Assembly (NCBI GenBank): GCA_017562135.1
Contig: QEYB01000448.1
Location: forward strand, 1,550,001-1,614,000
Source of the DNA: Dipylidium caninum
Taxonomy: Eukaryota; Platyhelminthes; Cestoda; Cyclophyllidea; Dipylidiidae
Direction of reading: 5' to 3'
DNA: 64,000 bases
Shown here: positions 39,636 to 50,941 of the stretch, piece by piece
How positions within the stretch are numbered: position 1 is the stretch's first letter
Layout: each line of letters opens with the position of its first letter
Translations under genes and position numbers: made by a program
The notes under the pieces: generated by a model
Told to the model about the DNA's origin: nothing
Databases searched by the model: none
The model's input: the letters and a program-made list of their open reading frames with translations, nothing else

Positions 39636-42600
39636 ATGCACTCATGTGTTATCGTTTATTTTGAGGTTCTGTCTGCCATACTGCATATTTGCCCTTTATG
39701 TCTAACGTTTGAACCAAAGTTCCTGCTATACACTGTTAATGAGGCTGAAGGATTCAACTTGAAAAGAGATGTTTATGTGCGAATCTCGAATTTGATAAGG
39801 TTGGCTGAAGTCCGTTTTGATTGCTATTGTAAACTTCGACATGCTTTTTTCCACTTTGAATGCACCTCAAATATTGACTTTATACAACATATTCTTACAT
39901 AGGGTACTACGTGATCCTTCTCAATATCCATTTACTGATCGGAATGGGACTATTTTCCAAAATTACGATTGGACACTCGTTTTGCCGCCTTGGAGTCAAA
40001 CGTCTCATTGGAGAAGACGGAATTCTTCTCTCTACCAAGCGGAACCGTGGGCAACGTTTTTTAACGTTGAATGCCTCAAACTATTTGTTCCCGTTATTGA
40101 ATATGCTGAATTTCTCCAGCAAAGTATGAATACGAATTTATATCATTAATTTTATCTATACAAGGACCTAGACATCAGGGGTTGCATTATTAAATACACT
40201 ATGGTTTGGAGAAGCTTTAAACGCTGCTCTTCGCATACCATTCCTTGATCAATGTTATCCTTTATGTTTTGCATGAATATTTAAAGTGTTACCAATGTCT
40301 GGATGTTTTGAAAGCCCCCTGTAATGCTACCTTTCCTCATGTAGATTACGATTCCCTCTTCAGTTACCAAACAGCTTTGAATATCCATCACTTAATGGTA
40401 TTTTACGAATCGATGGCTTCTCGAAATTTTGTGCTACACGATTCATTACGTTTTAGATATTGAGGTGAATATCTATTTTACGTTTAGCTTACTCTACACC
40501 TTGCGAGATCCAAAAGAGCTTCACTTGGCCCCTTTTAAATCCTCCACTGACTACTCCCCTACATCTCTCAGATTTTCTTCTAAGAGTCTTTAATAGTCAC
40601 CCAACGAAAAAATCAAGTTACTCAGTGTCTGTGTATGTTTATGTATGCACTGCCAGGTATTAGAAGCCTGACTGTTCTGCTCTTTATTTTCCTATCTTCA
40701 ACGGAGCCATTCATTGATCTCATGTGTACGAGGGTGTTTATGAGTTAACATTCCATCATTTGATCTAAATCTTTATCTATGTTAACTAACTCCGTTACAC
40801 TTCATTTTTTATAATGTTATGTGAAAACCCGTATACTCATATTCCTGCTTTATCTAAAGCCTCCATGTTGTTTGTCTCTTGTGATAAGGTCTTAATCATA
40901 AGGGATTGAAGTGAAAAACCTCTATAAACTCCCTATAATTCCGATTCCAGACACCGATCACCCTTTTATTGTGTTTTACTGGCCCTTATTTGGTAAAAAT
41001 GCAATCTTAATGGAACACATGTTCTACTTTGATTACTTCATTTTGCGGCGATTTTTTCACTCATTTTTCGGTGCTGCAGTCAAGCTTTTTAGTCTGTTTC
41101 CATTTTCCCTTGGAACTGCACAATTTTTGCCATCAGGTAATAGTACATTGGTTCCAAACCAGTCGGTACTATTGGCTAAAATATTATTTCAACGCCTTAG
41201 TATATTTGGCTAGAAGGTAGCAATTTTTTGAAATTGTAGTCCCTGAAGCACATTTATTACTTTTTAAACAGCAATGCACTCTCCAATCAACCTTTGGCCC
41301 ATGTTGCTATTTCCAACCGGTGGAGCTATAATCCTTTTTTAGGCATTTATATCGTCGCAAGAAAAAATATCACGCAAAGGTTTTATTAGATGGTTTATGA
41401 TTTACAAGACCAGATTGTCTACGCCTCCACTCGGGTTGGAATCCCATGTCATGTGGGTGGATTATCATGTTGCTGCGGTTTCGTATACGAATCTAGCCTT
41501 CGTCCTCTCAGGTCACCCACCACTTGTCTAATTCGTTCAGTCTTGCTTTATGACACACCAAAAACCGTTCGGCGTGAAGTTTTCAGGGCAAAATTCACCA
41601 CGATGTTACATCGGTTGACAGCTCAAAGGCTTCTTTGTCCTCTGAGGAAAAGAGTTGGTTTATTTTTTCTCGGTGACCTTTAAACTCTCTGTTTATTACC
41701 AGCGGAATAGTGCAAATGATTGTCATCGACTCCTGAAAAACACATGCCACATCTGTGACTCTAATACTCTTCACGGATTGCTTCATTAAGGTAGCCTGTA
41801 TTTCTACTGGTTAGTGCTAAACAGGAAGATTGTACCAGCTTCTCTTTAGGGCCTGGTGAGAGATTTTCGTGTGATTGAAACATTGGTTTCGTCAAATGTG
41901 CATTTCCCTCACCTGTGCCAAGTTGTGACAGTGAATGGTGGTCTTGACATCCTGTCGGATATCTAGTGTCCACGGAATCATTTTTTCACCGCTAACAACA
42001 CGCGATTGAAGTGGTGGCATCTTGGAAACACTTAGAGTGGGTTGCATTTGTCATTATTTTGCAGATGGCTCATTCAACCTGATCATAATACCACAGGTTG
42101 ATCGATAGCCTTTCCTGAGGACACCGACTTGTGTAAACAGCTGGGACACCGAGGTGACACTTGCACATCCTCCTAAAACTGGGAGCGTTCCAATTGTCAC
42201 GGAGGTCCTACTCCGTTTACGCATATGGCACTTGTTTGGATGGCATGTAACTAAGTGCGGAGTTGTAGAAAAAAGAGAATCGCTAAAATGATAGACTTAA
42301 ATTAACTGCAGGAAAGTGGGTAGTTAATCCTCCTCTCCTCGAATCGGCTGCTTCTGCTATCGAAATCTCACGGTCATTTCGACTTAATTCAGGGTTAGGT
42401 GATTGCGCATTGTTACATTGTTTCGCCCTCCTATTGCCAAAACAGGATTAGGTTGTTCATCCAACTGAAACGCATTTACTGATGCTACCGGGGGCTATTT
42501 CGTTACTGGTAGACTTATCACTTGATGTTGACTAATAAATTTTGCCATTACTACAGTCCTGTGCGTAATATGATGTTCGTTTTCGTACGATCTCCCTCAC

Positions 42601-45600
42601 ATTCTCCCATCTAATTTGTTTATCTATTTACTGGTCTCGTCAAGTCCGAATGAAAGCACTTTCACTACGAAGGTAGATGGCTGTTGCACTTGTTCATCTC
42701 GGAATCTACAATGGCAGAAACGCGATTCAAAACGCATGCAGCTTAGGACTGAGCATTGCGGTCTCCCTCAAATATGCATCTTTTACTGCTGTTGCCATGA
42801 CACTAGTGTCAGCCCATCCAATCAACTTTGCCCTTTCCTTTCGCTGGTGCAGTACTGTTTTTTCCTCCTGCACCCTGTATCTTTTGTATACGCCTGTGCA
42901 TTTTTCAATGTATCGGTGTCCGATTCACGACTTCAGTGCAGTTATTTTGGAACCCCGTAAACGTCAAGAACATCACCAAATACGTAAATTCCCACATTGA
43001 GGTGGCAACCCCGCAGTCACTGCTTTAGAAGCATCAGAGGCTCCGGGGAAATCGGGGCTCGTAATGTCGTTATCATATAAGAGGGCTTTGGTGCACATAC
43101 ACTTGAGAAAATGCAGCCTTACAGTTTCTAAATGTTGGGAAAATATGGGCACACTGTCGAGTCGTCTGTCCCTATTTGCTCCCACTTTTTTCATTCAGTA
43201 TTTTTAGGCACTACTACCAAAATTGCTTTCATACCACACCTTTATTTTTATCAAATGAGTTGTTATTAATGAATATCAGCAAGTTGGCTAATTGTATAAT
43301 CCCACGAGGAGTGGTCCCCTTCATATGTGCCCCAAAATCTGGGATATTAAATTAGTTCACACTGTCTATTCCGCGTTTTTATCTCGGTTAACCCTATCTC
43401 AGGTTAGTAGGGACAAAAAAAATTACCTCTTTTACACCTTGGAATGACTATCTCGTTTACTGTCCCCCTTTTTCCCCCTTATTAGGGTTGGTTGCAAGTC
43501 GAAATTTCCCATTGTTAGACGTAAGTTTCCACGTAAAGCAAGTTGATCTCTCACAAAAGCAACGAGTCGTTTGGTTGGAGACACCGAAGGCCACGTCCGA
43601 TTCTAACGGGTACGCACGCTTCGCATGCGACGGTCAGATTATCTCCAATATCGTACGAGTAAGCTTTCCTACTAATAACATTTAAGTAGCGTGTGCTAAT
43701 ATTTTGTTAACATAGCTTTTTATTTTCCGATCGAATCCTTTGTTTCAGGCCTCCAATAACGAAACTCACATTCGTCTTGATGCTGCAACCAATAAATATT
43801 CTCTAATTACGGAAGCCCTTTATTGTCTGCATGGCGCCCTGCATGCGGTTGAGTTGGCTGCCTTCCTCTCTCAGTACGTGGACGGGCATCCACAAACAAC
43901 GTAACGCTCACTTATCCTGACGCACGCCACTAGGGTGGCACAGACTTCGAACTGAAAATGCTACTTTGCCTATAGGAGCATTTACCTCGGCGCTGCGGAA
44001 AATCTAATCAATGGCGTCTGGAGTGAGTGGAGTCAACAGTACTGGACGGTAAATTAGACCCCGCTTTTCGTATTTTTGTTTGGTAATTTTATGCCAACCT
44101 TCTTATCTCACTTCTGTCGTTAATGGGCACATGGTGAATATATGGCGGGAGACATCATTACACTAACTCTCCCATACCCTTGTATGATGCGCAACTTTTA
44201 TGTCTAATGATTTCCATAACCGCCACTTTGAAAAGCCAGCTTAGTTAAGCTCTAGGCTATCTTAGTTTTTGTGGAAGTCTTTCCACTCGATCTGTTAAGT
44301 CAGATCGAGGCCCAAGCTCGCCTCTGATGTTGGTGGAGCCTTCGATGCGTAAATGCCCAGAGTGTGGAAGGATGGCACCTTCGTGTCGCGTCAACACACT
44401 CGAGTGTCGAATTACTTATTTTGCAAATTCTCTTCAAACCGGTAAACATTTGGGAGTCGAGGCACGACTGGGACCGAGATATGATTGTCACTCTCCCCGA
44501 TGGTGGGCACTAATTGTAGGCAAATCAGACTGGTTTACAATGGCAACTCTGTGACATTAGCGTCCCCGTGGTAAAAAATGACAACAAATGATCCTGACTC
44601 CGCTACTCCTGGCTACGACGAACTAGGCCAGGTTCATTTGGACTGATTTTGTTGTATCTCACGGAAACAATGCAAGTTTTTTTGATAATTTAACTTCCCA
44701 TTCCATCAACTCGCCGGCACCCACCGCAGGCTACTTTCCAAATTCACAGTTGAAAGACCGATTGCGTTTCGGACCTCCCACGTCTTCGCTCGGCAAAACA
44801 CTTTGGAGGCAAAATACACCTTATTAGCCGTTCATTTCAGGACGTTTTGGGAGTGGACATGACTTTTCTTTGAGCCTCCGCAGCCACCCAGTGTGCTGCT
44901 GCTAACCAACTCCATCCTTCTTATCTACCTTTGCGCGACAATTTCTCGTGTATGTTGAGAATTCGGTGCTCAGTGCAGCTAACCCTGATATTCAAAGACC
45001 AAAACCTCTGTGGACTACTTTTCGGCGCCTCTCCGTTTTGCCCTTCACCTGATTTCATCGTTCTGGTGTATTTTAGTGGCAGATTCGCATTTACTGAGGC
45101 CTTTCCCCTTCAGCTATAAGGCCAAATGCATGTTGGTTAAGATATAGGAGTCCTCCGTCTAAAATCTCGCAAAAGGAAGCTTTTCTTTTCCCCGTCCAGG
45201 CGCGTCGCAGCATGGAGTTTGCCCAACACCTCACCACTTTGGGTGATGCCTTCCGTCGTGCTGTGCTCCTGTCGGAAGACAACGAAGACAGGACTGTACG
45301 TCCGCCTTCGTGGCTGCACCACCCTTGGCCCCGCAGCCCCGCTCTCGGCGGACCCTACGTGGGCCTCCACTGGCGTCGAGGCGACTTCCCCCACTCCGCC
45401 TCGCCCCCGACCGCGGCCACCCAGGTCCTCCAAGCCATAAGACGCTATGCGGAAAAGGCAAATTTGCCCGACGGTTGGCCTCTGTCCATATTTCTCGCCA
45501 CTGATGCCGAGCTCGAAGGTGAATGGTCGTGTGTTGTCTTCTTTACAAGTTCCGCTCTTCTCAACTCTACGATTTTTGTTGTCTTGCCCGCTGCTCTCGT

Positions 45601-48600
45601 TGTAGACGATACGAAGAGTATTTAACGAGTGTTCAAACCTCATTTTCAGACTTAGTTGGAAGGTTGCAAGGGGAGGCGTAGTTTTTGGCCACTCTAAGCC
45701 TACTGTCTGTAGAGTGTGTCTGCACTGTTCATGGACCGCCAGAGCTGTGAATGGCACTTCAATTCCATGAAGTAGTATGTCACTGAATCGTGTACATGGC
45801 CACCAATCCATCTTCGCCGAGGTGTACACCAAGGCTTCGGAATTTGGCGTTTTCTTTGTGACGATTACAGGGCGTTTTGAGCGTCTTGCACATCTTCTTG
45901 AGCTCTACATCATCCTCATCATTAGCAGAAACAGCATTGGAGACAGTTCGTTGGTTCAGGCGGTCTCACATAATCTGTCCTTTTGGACCGGTGAGAAGTT
46001 GTGTCTCCTGTCACCTCCGTGGTTTGGGATGCCTCTCCTCGTGTCCCGCCGACCGGTCTGAGGGTCTCGGGCAAAGTGTAATGCACCCCGTAAACTTGTT
46101 ACTTTTCCTCATCTCCTGTGAATTTCAATCAAATTGACATCCCCTTTCCTTACGACACCATCCTTTTTTATTGCTCTGATCACTGAGTTTGCAAGCGGCC
46201 GTGGACCAGACGACACTTCTCGTGAAAGCAGCCACGGTCGACTGCTGCACATGGCGGCAAAACGGCTGAACTCGACTACGACCCGAGTCTGAAAAGTGAC
46301 TTCCACACAAAAGGCGTTCCCACTTCTCCTCCTCCTCCCCCCCCCCCATCTTTGCCTTCCCTCTTGAAGTCCCTCGAATTGCGGCCTCGCAGTACGCCAC
46401 CTTACTTTATTCGTCCCCTCAACCGCCCTTCTTTTTGTTACATTTTAGGCCTAATTCTGTGCTTACGAAAAACGTAACAAAGTTACCTTGTAAAAACGTT
46501 AGTGCATCTTGACGTAATCTTCTCTTTTTCCCCCTGAAAAAAAAAACATTAAAAAGTCTCATGGCTTGGCCACGAGGCAGACTATTTGGCAGATATTACT
46601 GCAGCCGCCATTTCTGTCGCGACGGAGTCGTTTCTCCCTGTATTTTTGAATGCGAAAAGCGGAGGTTCGCCCGCTCCCTCGGGAATGCAGCAGTCAGTTG
46701 CGTTGGTTGTGCTGTGGTCCGAGGTGCTTTGGCCCGCAATTGTCCGCCTGAGTGTCCGAAATGCTAGTCCGCCGGCACTCGCATGCGGCCGACTGGGTCG
46801 AGTTGACGCAGAACCCCTGCCCGATGCCTCACGCCCCCCTCGGGCCTCGACACGCAACGCTTTTGAGCCCACTCCAACTTCCCCTTCCCACTATTTTTCT
46901 TTTTGGCTTTGATTTCACACATACTCTTAAGTGACATTATACAATTGGAATGTTTCTCCAAATTAAATGTGCCGTTGGGGCAGTGAACTTTATGAGCTAA
47001 CAGTTTTGTGCAAAACAGCAGTTCACAAGGGGTCCAGTGGGTCTGGTGAACCTGGGCGAAATTCATGAATGTGTGCTGTGCTAACGGTAGGCGAAGTTCT
47101 TCGAGAACTACGAAGACCAGTTGGTGTTTCCCCAATTCCTCCGACAAATATTGCAGCAAACACGCTTTTCAGGACAGAACCGTTGTTATCTCCAACTGTC
47201 CAACCGTCCGACCCATCGTATCCCGTCGGAGGATTTTATTAGACAGGGTGTAAACGAGGCCCTGCTCCCCTTCTTCCTCCTCACTTTTGTCCACTTCTCC
47301 GGCCATTAGCAACTTCTTTTCCACTCCTTTCTTCTCCTTCTTTTCCCTCTTAGTTTTTTTTTGGGCAGCATGGTTCTTCTCTCTATAAAGGGCACGTTGG
47401 TGGTAGGTGTTTCGTTATTTTTTTCCTCTATGCGGGGAGGAACTTGTTCCCGCCCTGCTTAGTCCTGCTGACGCGGTTCACCTTTTCTCCGTTCGACACT
47501 TTCCTATCTTCACTTGAGAGACCACACGAAATTACTTTTATTCTACTTGGCGAGGATAGACGAGAGTTTTTGTCCACCTTTGTTGCTCTCAACACAAAAA
47601 CTCTCATTCCTTGCCCCTTTTCTTGTCGAGATTCTCATTTCTTATTGCCAAAGGGCTTTATAAGCAGTGGGCCGTCTAAAGACCTTAAGGAATGGCCAAA
47701 CCATTGAAAAAGGTGGCGTTGTCACGGCGACGTAGCCACCTGCATATTTGGTGTTACTGAGGCGAGTGTTCGGAATCTGCCTTGCAACTAAAGGTCTGTA
47801 GACGCATTCTACTAGCCTCGATTTGTTATTTTTTGCACAGACACACAGTATGTGAGGTGTTGATTGCCACTTTCCCTTTGCGAATGGGGTGCTTGTGTGC
47901 CACCTCGGTGAAACGGGGGATACACGAGGTGGGAAGGAAGTGGCCCAGCAAATCCTCCACCCTTTTTCAGTCCGCCCCCCTAAGTGTGTTTACACTTTAA
48001 CTTGTAAAAATGGCCACTCCAATGGAGGGGGACTTTCGGCTATTTGTGGCCATCGGTGGCTGTGGGGTTTTTCGGCTAAATAGACCGGCTCTTCAATGCG
48101 TCCATAGGCTCCCAGCTGGAAAACATCACGAGGAGAAACCGCACTACATGCGGGCAAACGGTCAGTGCGTTTTTGTCATCTTCTTCTCTATTTTACACGC
48201 CTTTTCTCTGGCCACCCTGCAGAGTATGTCGTATTACCTTCTGTGGCAGATATAAAGCAGCTGGAACAACTCCTGCTCCCACACAGGGTGTTCCGGTTCA
48301 CGCCAGAGCCTTCAAAGGGAGACAACCTGTTGCCGGGCGAATTGGCGATCATCGACCAGTGGATTTGCGCTCATGCACGGTGAGTCAGCAGCGAGGAGCA
48401 CTTTCCCACTCTTTTGGGGGATTTGACTCGCGTTTTGTCAGTTTTCACATTCCCGCGCAGCAATTGGACGGATGCGCTCCCTCTTGCGTCCCCATCAGCG
48501 CGTGCTCGTCGCCCTAGTGGGGCCAGGCAAAGTCGCAGTTCGGTGGAGATGGAGGCGACAGACGGTGCGAATTAGGCTATGAAAAGCTAAAAACTTACCG

Positions 48601-49049
48601 GAACTTACGCTACCAACATTACGACAGTCAAGTTCCCCCTGTTTATCGTTAAAAGTATCATGGTTCTTTCAATCAGACCACCTCATTTGTCAAAAAGTAG
48701 TGTCCAGAGGCCTATCTGAGGAGTTTCAGTTTCTCACTTTTATAAAACTAGGAGCGATGCTGTCACCTGCAAATACATCAGGCCCAGTTGACCCGTGTTG
48801 TCTTTTAGACTCTTTGTCGGATCGGCGCCGTCCACATTCACCTTCAGAATAGTAGAAGAGCGTGAGATAATGGGTTTCCCTGCGGCCTCCACCTACAACA
48901 GCCTCTGTCCAACGGTAGATGCCGACGTGGTGATGCTAGACGATCGAGGAGCGTCCTCCGAGTGCGAAGGTCTCACGCCCTGGCCGGTTGTTCTCGAGCC
49001 GCGCTACACCATAAACACTTCAACAACTCCGGCAAAGGACGAGCTCTGA
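39636..49049 (+). CDS. POFUT2: GDP-fucose protein O-fucosyltransferase 2 with C-terminal KDEL, 8 exons, 499 aa
   Basis: POFUT2 transfers fucose from GDP-fucose to Ser/Thr in folded thrombospondin type 1 repeats inside the ER. Exons: 39636-39799, 39903-40123, 43486-43658, 43749-43900, 43976-44048, 45200-45518, 48223-48379, 48809-49049, total 1500 bp in frame. A hydrophobic signal peptide (residues 1-25) precedes the catalytic N-terminal motif, FLLYTVNEAEGFNLKRDVY, containing the EGFN glutamate used as base in human POFUT2. Other blocks are WTLVLPPW, VPVIEY, AAENLINGVW, RRSMEFAQHL, GGPYVGLHWRRGDF (GDP-fucose binding Arg region), IFLATDA, LAIIDQWICAHAR and STFTFRIVEEREIMGF. It is longer than human POFUT2 (429 aa), partly from a C-terminal extension ending in KDEL, an ER-retrieval signal. 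Exon 3 is the least conserved, but its phase and position fit. Confidence 0.92.
40124..43485 (+). other. POFUT2 intron 2 (3.4 kb)
   Basis: No nested gene is supported. The short open frames here (for example around 40245-40463 and 40911-41213) do not align with the enzyme and would break its reading frame. Confidence 0.5.
44049..45199 (+). other. POFUT2 intron 5 (1.15 kb)
   Basis: No coding signal that fits the gene. A 75-codon open frame near 44327 has several cysteines but no acceptor and donor pair in phase. Confidence 0.45.
45519..48222 (+). other. POFUT2 intron 6 (2.7 kb)
   Basis: Noncoding as far as I can see, with pyrimidine-rich stretches (around 46320-46350 and 47270-47360). Confidence 0.5.
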
Positions 49050-50862
49050 GCCGACCTCAAAGTGTCCAGTCCCTCTGCTCTGTGACGCACTCAGATTTGT
49101 TTTGGTTGTACCTAACGAGGCAGATTGTATATAGCCCTTATTCACCGAAAACCAGAAGTGAAAGCACCTCTGTGCCGATTCTTTCGACGACAGTCTCCCC
49201 TTCAGGTGGTTGCTTGGGACGGGAGGAGGGTTCACGCGACTCTCGTGCGGTCGAAGACTCCACAGGTGGCCGACGGGCAGAGCTCGATTACTGGCAGCCA
49301 ATCGCTTTGCTCCACGAACCCATTTCCATTGACCTTCACAGCCAGGTGCCATTTCATCGTCTGTATTCACTTCGTAGCCGAGAGAGAGCCTTAGCACATC
49401 CTTCTCTGCCACCTCAGTGGGGGTGCACCGATGCGCTTCAATACAAGCGTTGTCAGTTTCGCCTACTCGGCCTCTGCTTTAAGACAAACTTTCGCATCAT
49501 CTGTGAACAGGGGGAACCATCTGATCTGCTTCATTTACTCATGATTTCGCCTTGGTTCGAGAGAATGGAGGTGGGGGCAGGGGCAAACAGCCAAACATGT
49601 TTTGCAGTCAACCTTTATGGTAGCATTTTGTGTACTCTCGACGATTCTGGAGGGGCATTGTGAGCCAAACGGGTGCTGCAACCTAGAGCTACATTGCTCC
49701 CCAGCAAGTGAAGTAGACCAGTGTTCCATTCACCGCTGCTTCGGGTGTCGCTGAAGCACGGCGACTTTATCAAATCTCCTCAAATGTGCTTTCCAGTTCA
49801 AATAGTAGCCTCATCACTCGATAACTTTGTGTCAGAATTTGACTTCTTTTAAATATCAACTGGAGTTCAAATAGGTGGAATCTGTCACGCTGTCGTATTA
49901 CCGAAACTTAAATCCCCTTCTCCATTGAGAATAGCCTGTTACTTTTGATGGGAGTCGAAGTTTGTTTCCATGTTATACTCCAGTGGAAAGTCACTCACGA
50001 CTCTTTCGTTGCTTTTGCACCCAAGCGTGGTGCAAATGGGGTTCGCCAACACCGAATAAACTGCTTCTCACGGGCAAAAATCGAGTGCGTAGTTTTGCCA
50101 GCCCTGCACCGCAGTAAATCGCACAGTAATGGACTTTTCGTATAATTCACCAGTTTCATCGCGTTGTGCCGCGCTGTGATCGGATAATAAGGCATTACTT
50201 TTGGGGCTTAACACCACTATGTGGGTGTTTGTTTGGGATTCTTGAAGACATATTTTTTCCAAAGGTCGTTTTCTTTCCTGACGCAGGCGAGAGAAGCGCT
50301 AAGGAGGGCATAGATGACGCTGCACCAAATGTCTTCTAATGGATCCTAAAAGCCTCTTCTGTTGTGTTTCGAAAACCCTTTTAAAGAATAAATTTATCAC
50401 GAACTCCTTTGGGCGAGAATCCACGTCTCCGCCGTTTATGACCGAGTTTTCGTACTGCGGAGGGGCTTCGGTCTCTGTGGAAGGCCGCCCGATGCACCGG
50501 GTCGGCGTCATCGCTGCTGCCAATGACCTCAACGTGTATCCGAAAAATTTTGTCTTCAATTCAACCTGTCTGCATCGTACAGGCCTTTTGCCCAGTTTAA
50601 GAGTATGAACCACGACGACGATACTCTCGTACGTAGGTTTTTCTTTGTTCTCAAAAAAAATGCATTGGAAAGCCTGAGGTCCTTTTAGCCAGGCGCGTGG
50701 AACGAGAGAAGCGGGTGTCACACTGACGCGGCAGCCAATCCGAGACGGAGGGGAAATGACCACCGGGGGGAGGGGGCGCGGGGCAGATGGGGGAGTGGCG
50801 AGAGGCCCGAGAGGAGAGGAGAGGAGAGGAGAGAGGCGAGAGGGGGCAGACCACTCGGCGAG
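49050..50862 (+). other. POFUT2 3' region and upstream region of the secreted peptide gene
   Basis: About 1.8 kb. A possible AATAAA for POFUT2 is at 50055-50060, 1 kb after the stop. The last 120 bp before the TATA box of the next gene are a striking G/A-rich strand (about 50740-50850) with repeated ggaga units. Confidence 0.45.
50810..50845 (+). repeat. GGAGA-type purine repeat upstream of the secreted peptide gene
   Basis: Consecutive gagag/gagga units (gaggagaggagaggagagg) form a pure purine run immediately upstream of the TATA box. Such tracts can act as GAGA-like elements or form triplex DNA; function here is inferred. Confidence 0.6.
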
Positions 50863-50868
50863 TATAAA
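50863..50868 (+). promoter_or_regulatory. TATA box of the double-knot peptide gene
   Basis: TATAAA lies 79 bp upstream of the ATG at 50942. Transcription starting about 30 bp downstream would give a 5' UTR near 50 nt, a normal layout for a highly expressed secreted-protein gene. Confidence 0.6.
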
Positions 50869-50941
50869 TGGGCGTTGCCGGTGAGAGCAGGGCCATTTGA
50901 GAAGACAAACAAAGAGGCAAGGAGAGGAGCTGAAAGAACCG

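Noticed and set aside
44327..44554. Open frame with a CPECG motif resembling a zinc finger
   Set aside because: It lies in a POFUT2 intron, lacks a complete zinc-binding set and has no phase-compatible splice sites.
45137..45832. 231-codon minus-strand open frame
   Set aside because: It is antisense to POFUT2 exon 6, which carries the conserved GGPYVGLHWRRGDF motif.
48962..49663. 233-codon open frame on the plus strand
   Set aside because: It overlaps the last POFUT2 exon in another frame and has no family motif; the KDEL-ending frame is the conserved one.
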